A stretch of 5,900 nucleotides of DNA, from positions 1-5,900 of the forward strand of contig JAFVEU010000136.1 of NCBI GenBank assembly GCA_017475845.1, given 5' to 3'. The position numbers were made by a program, and so were the translations under genes. The DNA is from Lachnospiraceae bacterium (GTDB lineage Bacteria; Bacillota; Clostridia; Lachnospirales; Lachnospiraceae). Below the pieces are notes generated by a model. That model had not been told where the DNA came from. It was given only the letters and a program-made list of their open reading frames with translations, and made no database searches. Below, piece by piece: positions 1 through 5,900 of the stretch (position 1 is its first letter; each line of letters begins with the position of its first letter).

Positions 1-69
1 CTGCTTCCGGCCCGGAAATGTATGCCTAAATCTCATGCTTTTGCCGCTTTTAGGTATATTACCCGCTGA

Positions 70-1824
70 TCAGCTCTCTTCCTCATAGAGGTAGATAAGC
101 CAGGACAGAACCACCATTCCGGCTGTCTCGGTCCTAAGTATCCTCTTGCCCAATGTCAGGGGAAAAACTCCTTTTTCTTTGGCAAGGGCGATCTCCTCTT
201 CGGAAAATCCGCCCTCCGGTCCGATAAACACGGCGATCCTGCTGCCTTTTTCAAAGCTCCTTAGCATGTCCCTGGTTTTACCGAACCCCCGGGACAGTTC
301 GTAGGGGATTATCTTATGATCATAATCCTCACAGAGTCGAAGAGCTTCCTTAAAAGAGACCACCTTCCCTACCTCGGGGATCCGGGCTCTCTTACTCTGC
401 TTTGCCGCAGCCTCCGCCTTTCCCTGCCAGTGGGAAACCCTGACCTCCGCTTTTTTCGCATCTATCTTTACGACAGAGCGCTCTGTCATCACCGGTACGA
501 TCTCGGAAACTCCCAGTTCCACACATTTTTCTATTATGAAGTCCATCTTTCCGGCCTTGGGAAGTCCCTGGAACAGAGTGACATGCACCGGAAGCTCCAC
601 ATCCGCTTCCTTAATGAAATCAAGCTTCAGATTGACCCGGTCCCCGGAAAAGCTCTCTATATGACATCGCATTTCCTTCCCGGACAGACCGTCAGAGACA
701 TTAACGCATTCTCCGGGCTTCATCCTGAGCACGTTTTTTATGTGGTTAAAATCCGCTCCCTCTATTATTATGTCATTGCCCCGGATCTGAGAGGGATCAA
801 CGAAGAACTGATGCCCGGGTTCTCGAACGCCCTCAGCGGCAAGTGCTTCAGGTTCATCAGCACAAAAAACTGTTACAAAACTCACCCACTCTCCGTCATG
901 GTTCTCTTCCAGTATCCGGAAATCATTGAATTCAAGGCACTTCCTCATACTTTCGGCCTTTGTCTCTATTATACCGCTTACGATATAAAGCCCCCCGTCC
1001 TTAAGCATTTCCGGGATATATCCCGTAAGAGGTATCAGCACCTCAGGCAGGATATTGGCAACGATAAGATCATACATCCCTCCGGCGTGATCCCGCACAT
1101 TCCGGTCCTCAAGGAAATTCCCGATGACCAGATGGTAGGGAGCATCTGAAAGGCCGTTTTTCTCAAAATTATCATGAACGGCGCTTACGGATCCCTCGTC
1201 TATATCCACTCCCATTCCCGACCCGGCACCGAACATGAAGGAAAGCAGGGACAATATACCGCTTCCGGCTCCTATATCCAGGAATCTGATCCCCTTTTTC
1301 ACATACTTTTCCAACGCCCTTATACAGAGCCTTGTACTCTCATGGGCTCCGGTGCCAAAGGCCGTTCCGGGATCTATATTAATGGTATAATCGCAGGAAC
1401 CGTCCGCCTCCTCTTTTTCCCAGGAGGGGGTGAAAAAGGCCTTTTTCCCGTCTTCAAAATCAATGGTAAAGCTTTTAAAGAACTCCTTCCAGTTATTGAT
1501 CCAGTCCTTATCCTCTGTCTCTGAAACGGATATGCCGCCGTCTCCGATATCCATGGTCTCCCTTAATTCCTTAAGGATCCTGCCCACATCGCTTAATATG
1601 CTGTCTTTATCCCTGTCCTTTTCTATGTAAAAGGAGACAAAGGCGTCATCCCCTTCTATATTGTTCTCAGGGAGCACATCATAAAAGGTTCCGTTCTTTT
1701 TTATGTCCTCAGGAAGAGAAGCGTCCTCTATCTCCACCCCCTCCACATTTAGGTCCGAAAGAAGAGCGGCTATGATATCCTCCGCCCCCTGCAGGGTTTT
1801 TATGGTGTAACGCACATATTTCAT
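70..1824 (-). CDS. prmA-rsmE: Fused ribosomal protein L11 methyltransferase (PrmA) and 16S rRNA m3U1498 methyltransferase (RsmE), 584 aa
   Basis: One uninterrupted frame carries two normally separate, cytoplasmic, SAM-dependent enzymes. Residues 1-320 are PrmA, which methylates ribosomal protein L11: an N-terminal substrate-binding domain (about 1-90), the DWxxxWK motif (107-113), PGTAFGTGAHEST (152-164), SAM motif I DIGAGSGIL (183-191), an acidic motif around D207/D209 and the motif IV segment VANIL (255-259). Residues about 337-584 are RsmE, which makes m3U at 16S position 1498: a PUA-like N-domain starting at HQFFVDPSQI, then the knotted SPOUT domain with QGLPKAGKMD (419-428), ERSVVK (448-453), GPEGGF (535-540) and LGKRILRTETA (558-568). 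All key motifs of both enzymes look intact. The join is a short linker of about 16 residues (321-336). RsmE normally begins with Met just before its HxFFV segment; here that place is Gly337, and no in-frame ATG, GTG or TTG with a ribosome site lies at the junction. The ATG start is supported by GAGG 8 nt upstream. The gene lies 65 nt downstream of the glycosyltransferase gene, with no strong promoter visible between them. Confidence 0.95.
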   Translation of the reverse strand: MKYVRYTIKTLQGAEDIIAALLSDLNVEGVEIEDASLPEDIKKNGTFYDVLPENNIEGDDAFVSFYIEKDRDKDSILSDVGRILKELRETMDIGDGGISVSETEDKDWINNWKEFFKSFTIDFEDGKKAFFTPSWEKEEADGSCDYTINIDPGTAFGTGAHESTRLCIRALEKYVKKGIRFLDIGAGSGILSLLSFMFGAGSGMGVDIDEGSVSAVHDNFEKNGLSDAPYHLVIGNFLEDRNVRDHAGGMYDLIVANILPEVLIPLTGYIPEMLKDGGLYIVSGIIETKAESMRKCLEFNDFRILEENHDGEWVSFVTVFCADEPEALAAEGVREPGHQFFVDPSQIRGNDIIIEGADFNHIKNVLRMKPGECVNVSDGLSGKEMRCHIESFSGDRVNLKLDFIKEADVELPVHVTLFQGLPKAGKMDFIIEKCVELGVSEIVPVMTERSVVKIDAKKAEVRVSHWQGKAEAAAKQSKRARIPEVGKVVSFKEALRLCEDYDHKIIPYELSRGFGKTRDMLRSFEKGSRIAVFIGPEGGFSEEEIALAKEKGVFPLTLGKRILRTETAGMVVLSWLIYLYEEES

Positions 1825-1832
1825 AACCTGTA

Positions 1833-1836
1833 CCTC
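1833..1836 (-). promoter_or_regulatory. Ribosome binding site of prmA-rsmE
   Basis: On the minus strand GAGG stands 8 nt before the ATG at 1824. It supports that codon as the start, which also gives the expected PrmA N-terminus (MKYVRYTIKT). Confidence 0.6.
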
Positions 1837-1889
1837 GTATTATTAGTCATACCCTCATCTGACCAGTTTGAAAGAGCCGCGGCAGCGAT

Positions 1890-3521
1890 TCACCGGGTCC
1901 TCATTATATAAGCATCCGAATAATATGCTTTATACAACCTTTCCGCTGTTTTCAGCTCCGGGTTTATCTCCCTTATCCTCTGAAAATACTCCTCCGGATC
2001 CTTTCCCTCCGGAACATAGATCACGATCTCTTTTTCATTCCCGATAAGGTAAGTCTCCCCCGGCTCCTCCCCTTCCTCCGGTCTTAAGCGCATTGCCATG
2101 AGCCTTTCATAGTTCATAAGCTCAAAATAGTTTTCCTCAGCGGAGATACCCCGGAAGAAAACACAGATATCATTATGGTGTTCCTTTGACAGTGAACCCA
2201 TGGCTGCCTTATTCACATCAAAGAGTCCGGCTTTTACTTTCAGATAGAGAGGGACAGCCATTATCAGGACAAGGATAAGAAGTCCCGCCTTCTCCGACCG
2301 GAAAAGTCTTCTCAAAATAGGCAGCAGCATCCAGACTGTGATAAGTATGTAAATATGATATGCCCCGGACAGGTAGCGTGCCGTAAGATAGGGAGTGGTA
2401 AGTGAAACGGTCAGAAAATAAAACAGACCGGTGAAAATAAAAAACGCATGTTTCTCTTCCGTATACTGCCGGACCGAAGAGATGACAGCCGCAGCCCTTT
2501 CCCCTGAACTTCCGCTGCTCTTTATAAAAACAAGAACCGCAAAAACAAGCAGTATAAGTATTATAAGCTTTGCCTCTCCTCCGAACAGGGCCTCATTGAG
2601 GTTGAAGAACATCACCCGTCCTCTCCTTATAAGCTCCGGCAGAGTCCTGATGATCCGTGACTCTGATCCCACATCTGTAGCCGTGATCTGCCAGATAATC
2701 TTCGGGAAAATGATAATGACCATAAGTCCCGATACCAGATAGAGGGAAGCGTGGATAAAGAATTCCCTGAAAAGTTTTTTCCATAACAGCAGTATTGAAA
2801 TAAAGGCTGCCTCATAAAAGGCGAAGATCAGAAAATAATAATGAGTCAGGGTACCAAAAAGGATATTAAGGATAAAGAGCAGTGCCTGTCCCTTATCAAT
2901 AAGCTTCTCCTTTTTTTCCAGCCTTTCAAATAACAGCAGATATTGTAATGTGAGGGCCGCGGTAAATACCTGCAGCAGTACATACATCCTGAGATTCATG
3001 AACTGTTCCACCGCTCCCAGGGACAGTATATAGATAAGAGTAACCGCCCCGGCAAAACAGATCTTCTCCTTTTTATCCTCGTTTTTTCCGTCTCCCCGGG
3101 GATACGAATGGTAAGCTGCCGTGTACAGCAGAACAATAACAGCCGTTCCTGACAGCAGATTTATGACCAATGCGAACCATTTTGAGAATATCCCGGGAAA
3201 AAGGGAGGAGATAAAATGCAATAATACCGGGTAAAGGGGAGGATGGGGATCCTTTGAGGTGTTTTTCACTGCGTTCCCGAAATCAAAACGTTCGTTATCC
3301 TGTACAGCCACTGCCCTTAACACAAATTCCCTGCCGGACACACAGGAATTTACCGGCAGGGAGGGTCTCATCCCCTCCTCCGAATTGGCCGCAGTATATG
3401 AAAGAACCTCATCCTCATAGAGATAAGCCTTATAATGACCAAAGAGGAAAAAGACCCCGCAGAAAACAATGAGGGCCGCAATAAGCCATATTTTACTTTT
3501 GATCCTTTCCCTGATCTCCAT
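1890..3521 (-). CDS. Polytopic membrane glycosyltransferase, GT-C fold (PMT/ArnT-like), 543 aa
   Basis: Probably an integral membrane enzyme that transfers a sugar from a polyprenyl-phosphate donor on the outer face of the membrane; the acceptor is unknown. The sequence starts with a charged stretch and a membrane segment (about 11-29). An acidic Y-EDE motif follows at 35-38, where GT-C enzymes carry their catalytic Asp/Glu in the first outer loop. DPHPPLY (91-97) before the next membrane helices is typical of the PMT_2 group. LRMY (177-180), THYY (226-229) and ARYL (381-384) also match motifs common in these proteins. About ten to eleven hydrophobic segments can be counted up to about 427 (for example 114-135, 175-197, 212-247, 257-279, 318-334, 385-403, 412-427). 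A soluble tail of about 115 residues ends the protein. The start ATG is 5 nt after the mtaB stop with only a weak ribosome site, so translation is probably coupled to mtaB. The class call is fairly safe; substrate and symbol cannot be given. A non-catalytic or polysaccharide-export role is less likely given the EDE and HPP motifs. Confidence 0.8.
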   Translation of the reverse strand: MEIRERIKSKIWLIAALIVFCGVFFLFGHYKAYLYEDEVLSYTAANSEEGMRPSLPVNSCVSGREFVLRAVAVQDNERFDFGNAVKNTSKDPHPPLYPVLLHFISSLFPGIFSKWFALVINLLSGTAVIVLLYTAAYHSYPRGDGKNEDKKEKICFAGAVTLIYILSLGAVEQFMNLRMYVLLQVFTAALTLQYLLLFERLEKKEKLIDKGQALLFILNILFGTLTHYYFLIFAFYEAAFISILLLWKKLFREFFIHASLYLVSGLMVIIIFPKIIWQITATDVGSESRIIRTLPELIRRGRVMFFNLNEALFGGEAKLIILILLVFAVLVFIKSSGSSGERAAAVISSVRQYTEEKHAFFIFTGLFYFLTVSLTTPYLTARYLSGAYHIYILITVWMLLPILRRLFRSEKAGLLILVLIMAVPLYLKVKAGLFDVNKAAMGSLSKEHHNDICVFFRGISAEENYFELMNYERLMAMRLRPEEGEEPGETYLIGNEKEIVIYVPEGKDPEEYFQRIREINPELKTAERLYKAYYSDAYIMRTR

Positions 3522-3526
3522 AGCTT

Positions 3527-4900
3527 TTAATCTGCCTTATCTGCGGAGAATCCCATAAGGCCGTCTTCTCTCCTGTCACCGATGATCCCCGTCATTATCC
3601 TTCCGCTGTAGGGAGCATCTCCGTCATTTTTAACCCTTATATATTCCCGGGTATAGCCCGTACCGTCTTCCTCAAAGAGGACTTCCGCTTCCTTTCCCCT
3701 GTGCCTGTCCTCGTAAACCTTCCTGTTTATGAGATCCAGTTCCTTTAAGATCCGGAGCCTTTCATGCTTTACGCTCCTTTTTATCTGTCCTTCCATTCTT
3801 TCCGCAGGGGTTCCTTTCCTTCCGGAAAACGGGAAGATATGGGTCTCGTAAAAGCCGGTCTTTTTAAGGAATTCCCGAGTTTCTTCAAATTCCTTCTCTG
3901 TTTCTCCCGGAAAACCCACTATCACATCCGTTGTCAGGGCAGGGTCATCAAAACAGCTCCTCAACCTCTCCACGCTTTCGGCATAGGAATCGGCGGTATA
4001 ATGCCGGTTCATCCTCGTCAGTACGCTGTCAGATCCGCTCTGGAGGGAAAGGTGAAAATGGGGACAGAGGGAAGGTATTTTCCTTAATCCCGTCACGAAA
4101 TCGTCTGTTATTATTCCCGGCTCCAGAGAACCCAGCCTTATCCTCTTTACCTCCGGAAGAGCGTCAAGAGCTGTGATCAGGCTTAACAGATCCTCCTTAT
4201 CTCCCGGTCTGTCCTTTCCGTAAGATGAAAGATGGATGCCGGTAAGGACAAATTCCCTGAATCCCCGGGAGATAAAGGCTTCCGCCTCCTCTGTTACCTC
4301 TTTTATGCTCCGGCTTTTTATCCTGCCTCTGGCATAGGGTATTATACAATATGAACAGAACATATTGCACCCGTCCTGGACTTTCAGGAATTTTCTGCTG
4401 TATCCCCCTTCTCCGGGCTTATGTTCGCTCTGTCCTCTCCCCCGGGAGAAGCTGTCCGTATTTCCGGAAAAAGGGAAATCTTCCGCAACAACACTTCCGG
4501 CTACGGGTTTTTCCGCGGTCGCCTGCCCGGACTCGGCATGTGCCTCCTCCCAAGCCCTTATTATTTCCGTGATACGCTCCTTTTCGGAATTAGGGACCGC
4601 TATATCCACGTTGTCCGCATAGAGTTCTTCTTTGCCCCTTGTATCCACATAACAGCCGGCAGCGATCACCACGGCATTGGGATTTGCCGTTTTCGCCCTG
4701 TGCAGCATCTGCCTTGACTTTCTGTCTGATATGTTGGTCACGGAGCAGGTATTTACTATATAGTAATCCGCTTCCTCTTCAAAGGGAACTATGACAAAAC
4801 CGTCGGAAATCAGTTTCCCGGCCATTTTTTCCATTTCATATGCATTAACTTTACAACCCAGATTATGGAGGGCCGCTCTTTTTTTGTCCATTTTAGCCAT
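3527..4900 (-). CDS. mtaB: tRNA t6A37 methylthiotransferase MtaB, 457 aa
   Basis: A radical-SAM enzyme that inserts a methylthio group at C2 of t6A37 in ANN-decoding tRNAs, giving ms2t6A. The N-terminal UPF0004 domain holds the auxiliary [4Fe-4S] ligands C16 (LGCKVN), C52 (NTCSVTN) and C83 (AAGCYVDT). The radical-SAM cluster motif CNMFCSYC supplies C178, C182 and C185, followed by IIPYARGRIKSR. Further family motifs are LTGIHLSSYG (219-228), RLGSLEP (255-261), HLSLQSGSD (283-291) and DVIVGFPGET (325-334). A TRAM-type RNA-binding domain lies at about 395-450. LGCKVN and the NISDRKSR context favour MtaB over MiaB or RimO. Length is normal for the family. A hydrophilic stretch rich in Gly, Ser and Glu (about 117-168) joins the first two domains and is probably flexible. 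The start is uncertain: Met1 (4900) and Met4 (4891) are both possible, and neither has a clear Shine-Dalgarno sequence. It is the first gene of the minus-strand operon. Confidence 0.96.
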   Translation of the reverse strand: MAKMDKKRAALHNLGCKVNAYEMEKMAGKLISDGFVIVPFEEEADYYIVNTCSVTNISDRKSRQMLHRAKTANPNAVVIAAGCYVDTRGKEELYADNVDIAVPNSEKERITEIIRAWEEAHAESGQATAEKPVAGSVVAEDFPFSGNTDSFSRGRGQSEHKPGEGGYSRKFLKVQDGCNMFCSYCIIPYARGRIKSRSIKEVTEEAEAFISRGFREFVLTGIHLSSYGKDRPGDKEDLLSLITALDALPEVKRIRLGSLEPGIITDDFVTGLRKIPSLCPHFHLSLQSGSDSVLTRMNRHYTADSYAESVERLRSCFDDPALTTDVIVGFPGETEKEFEETREFLKKTGFYETHIFPFSGRKGTPAERMEGQIKRSVKHERLRILKELDLINRKVYEDRHRGKEAEVLFEEDGTGYTREYIRVKNDGDAPYSGRIMTGIIGDRREDGLMGFSADKAD

Positions 4901-4954
4901 TATTACGCTGTTCTTTGGTATATAGTCCCGTAAAATCGTTTATTTTTTCGTAAG

Positions 4955-4983
4955 TTTGTATGTTGACTTTTACAGAATATCAA
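4955..4983 (-). promoter_or_regulatory. Putative sigma-A type promoter for the mtaB operon
   Basis: On the minus strand, TTGATA (4983-4978) and TACAAA (4960-4955) are separated by exactly 17 nt. This matches the -35 well and the -10 at four of six positions. Transcription would begin near 4948, leaving a leader of about 48 nt before mtaB. A second -10-like TATATA (near 4918-4923) exists but has no good -35 at the right distance. Read by eye only. Confidence 0.4.
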
Positions 4984-4991
4984 ATTAACAT
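4963..4991 (+). promoter_or_regulatory. Putative sigma-A type promoter for the HPr-like gene
   Basis: TTGACT (4963-4968) and TAACAT (4986-4991) are separated by 17 nt, with five of six and four of six consensus matches. Transcription would start near 4998, giving a leader of about 42 nt. The element overlaps the proposed divergent promoter of mtaB. I see no clear cre operator in or next to it. Confidence 0.5.
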
Positions 4992-5027
4992 ATTGAAGGC
5001 AAAGGTAATTATTAAGAACAGCCGTTT

Positions 5028-5033
5028 AGGAGG
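5028..5033 (+). promoter_or_regulatory. Strong ribosome binding site of the HPr-like gene
   Basis: A perfect AGGAGG is followed by a T6 spacer and then ATG at 5040. It is the strongest ribosome site in the window and fixes the start of the small gene, suggesting high expression. Confidence 0.85.
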
Positions 5034-5039
5034 TTTTTT

Positions 5040-5276
5040 ATGAAAACAGTTAAGATTTTACTGAACACGATCGACAAAGTAAAGACATTTGTAAATGAGA
5101 TCACAAAATTTGATTATGACTTTGATCTTGTATCCGGCAGATACGTAATAGATGCCAAGTCCATAATGGGTATTTTCAGTCTTGACCTTTCAAAGCCCAT
5201 CGATCTCAATATACATGCAGAAGACAGTGTTGACGAGGTATTAAAGGTTCTTGATCCCTATATCGTTAAAGATTGA
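5040..5276 (+). CDS. HPr-like (PTS HPr family) protein lacking the active-site histidine, 78 aa
   Basis: A small cytoplasmic protein with the HPr fold. The stretch IDAKSIMGIFSLDL (37-50) matches the HPr segment around the regulatory Ser46, which is Ser41 here. KFDYDFDL (23-30) and the end NIHAEDSVDEVLKVL (57-71) also fit HPr. The N-terminal region that should hold GxHARP reads LLNTIDKVK (7-15), so the phospho-accepting His15 and its partner Arg17 are absent; Thr10 and Asp12 occupy those places in an ungapped alignment. The protein therefore cannot carry phosphate from Enzyme I in the usual way. Bacillus Crh likewise lacks His15, keeps Ser46 and acts in catabolite control, so a regulatory role is plausible but unproven. 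From memory, very similar histidine-less proteins are common in Lachnospiraceae. The gene stands alone with its own promoter, ribosome site and terminator. At about 35% GC it is clearly more AT-rich than its neighbours. Confidence 0.9.
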   Translation: MKTVKILLNTIDKVKTFVNEITKFDYDFDLVSGRYVIDAKSIMGIFSLDLSKPIDLNIHAEDSVDEVLKVLDPYIVKD

Positions 5277-5300
5277 GTGAAGGTAAAATAAAGTGTTGGG

Positions 5301-5333
5301 GGCAGATGCCGGAAACGGCGTTTGCCTTTTTTT
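5301..5333 (+). terminator. Rho-independent terminator of the HPr-like gene
   Basis: An 11-bp stem (GGCAGATGCCG with CGGCGTTTGCC, including two G-U pairs) is closed by a GAAA tetraloop and followed at once by T7. It begins 24 nt after the stop codon. On the minus strand the two G-U pairs become A-C mismatches and no T tract follows, so it should not serve the converging gene equally well. Confidence 0.93.
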
Positions 5334-5337
5334 ATTG

Positions 5338-5900
5338 TCAGAACCCACAGGCCTCTTTAACAAAGGGCTCTATGTATCCCCGTCTTGTCCTTAAGAACTC
5401 CCTTATCTCTTCCACCTTTTCATCAAAATCCCTGAAACTGCATCTGTCACCGAACCATCGGGAATACCCGGTCACCACCGGAAGCCTGTGCCCGGCAGCG
5501 ATCCTGTCGAGGAGCACCTCCGCAGCACCGGTATCATAGACCGTGTTTTCAATAGCAAGAAACCTTTTATAGAACCTCTCCCTGAAGGCAGCATTCTTAA
5601 ACAGAGGGTAAAGCAGCATCCTTTCAAAGTGTATATTCTTTCCCGTAAGATCCTCCGGGCCCCCGCCCTCCTTTTTTATAGTATCCAGTTTTTCCTTAAG
5701 ATCAGCGTAATCCTCCTCCCCCTGGGCAAGGATAGTCCCGATGGTATCGAAATCCGCCTTGTCTTTAAGCAGTTCTATATTATTATCGAAATTCAGGAAC
5801 CGCCACTTTCCGTCCTCATAGGGCCTTTCTGTCTTCCGCACGCTCCTCCATAAAGCCGTATTGGTCTTCGGCCAGTCAGAGGTATCATCCACATAGATCC
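5338..5900 (-). CDS. CotH-like protein kinase family protein, C-terminal part (cut by window end)
   Basis: The frame stays open to the window edge; a GTG at 5892 could be read as a start, but the codons before it are also open and the protein begins in the middle of a conserved motif, so the true start lies outside. The visible 187 or so residues resemble the C-terminal half of CotH proteins, first known as spore-coat kinases. DWPKTNTALWR (5877-5845) matches the family's DWPxNNxxxWR pattern. GKWRFLNFDNN (5811-5779) matches GKWRxxxxDxD, where the Asp is thought to bind metal. The end (NAAFRERFYKRF, then SRWFGDRCSF, EIREFLRTRRGYIEPF) fits the usual helical tail of the family. The DxD motif reads DNN here, so activity cannot be assumed. 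The region missing outside the window would show whether there is a signal peptide or another domain. The gene converges on the HPr-like gene with a 61-nt gap. I call this from motif memory; another kinase-like family is possible. Confidence 0.65.
   Translation of the reverse strand, partial: IYVDDTSDWPKTNTALWRSVRKTERPYEDGKWRFLNFDNNIELLKDKADFDTIGTILAQGEEDYADLKEKLDTIKKEGGGPEDLTGKNIHFERMLLYPLFKNAAFRERFYKRFLAIENTVYDTGAAEVLLDRIAAGHRLPVVTGYSRWFGDRCSFRDFDEKVEEIREFLRTRRGYIEPFVKEACGF

Noticed and set aside
1..69. Possible next gene on the minus strand starting at 36 (MRFRHTFPGRKQ), the perfect palindrome TTCCGG-C-CCGGAA at 5-17, and the inverted pair CCTAAA/TTTAGG at 25-54
   Set aside because: Only 12 codons are visible with no ribosome site; the palindrome has a one-base centre and no T tract; the second pair is a 6-bp stem with a loop of about 18 nt. 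None supports a gene or terminator call.
316..1149. Plus-strand open frame of 277 codons opposite prmA-rsmE
   Set aside because: It lies fully antisense to a well-supported gene, has no recognisable domain or ribosome site, and its protein is rich in His, Leu and Arg as expected from a shadow of codon bias.
1821..1850. Nine-codon leader frame (MTNNTRYRL) whose stop overlaps the prmA ATG
   Set aside because: Its only Shine-Dalgarno-like GAGGG is one base from the ATG, too close to work, and nothing in the peptide suggests attenuation.
2431..2815. Short open frames on both strands inside the glycosyltransferase gene
   Set aside because: They overlap a real membrane protein gene, have no ribosome sites and show no family resemblance.
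5277..5337. Bidirectional terminator serving also the CotH-like gene
   Set aside because: On the minus strand the stem has two A-C mismatches and is followed by CCCAACAC rather than a T tract.
1..5900. Roughly fifty TCCGG/CCGGA pentamers spread over the window, about four times a naive expectation
   Set aside because: Nearly all fall in coding regions and fit frequent CCG-GAx and xCC-GGA codon pairs, so codon preference explains them better than an uptake or restriction-related signal.

Overview
The window reads as chromosomal DNA of a Firmicute, most likely a Lachnospiraceae-type Clostridium. The basis is the gene set (PrmA, RsmE, MtaB, an HPr-like protein without its histidine), the AGGAGG-type ribosome site and the fairly low but mixed GC content. 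This placement is inference from family knowledge, not from a database search. I see no mobile element, CRISPR array, tRNA or rRNA.

Layout. Three large genes lie head to tail on the minus strand and look like one operon, transcribed from about 4950 down to 70. They are mtaB (tRNA ms2t6A37 methylthiotransferase), a polytopic membrane glycosyltransferase of the GT-C/PMT type, and a single open frame encoding both PrmA (ribosomal protein L11 methyltransferase) and RsmE (16S rRNA m3U1498 methyltransferase). The gap between mtaB and the glycosyltransferase is 5 nt, and the next gap is 65 nt. A 139-bp AT-rich intergenic region (4901-5039) separates mtaB from a small divergent plus-strand gene for an HPr-like protein. 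That gene has a good promoter, a strong ribosome site and its own rho-independent terminator. At the right edge, a minus-strand gene converging on the HPr-like gene is cut by the window end; its visible C-terminal part resembles CotH-type kinases.

How the genes fit together. Two of the three operon genes modify the translation machinery (tRNA position 37, ribosomal protein L11 and 16S rRNA). The membrane glycosyltransferase between them is functionally out of place. The HPr-like protein keeps the regulatory serine region but lacks the phospho-accepting histidine, so it is more likely a regulator (as Bacillus Crh is) than a sugar phosphotransferase carrier.

The points most worth a second look are the in-frame PrmA-RsmE fusion, a T6 tract at its junction that hides an adjacent double stop in another frame, and the histidine-less HPr. 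The rest looks like ordinary core-genome content; I found no convincing evidence of a wholly new system.
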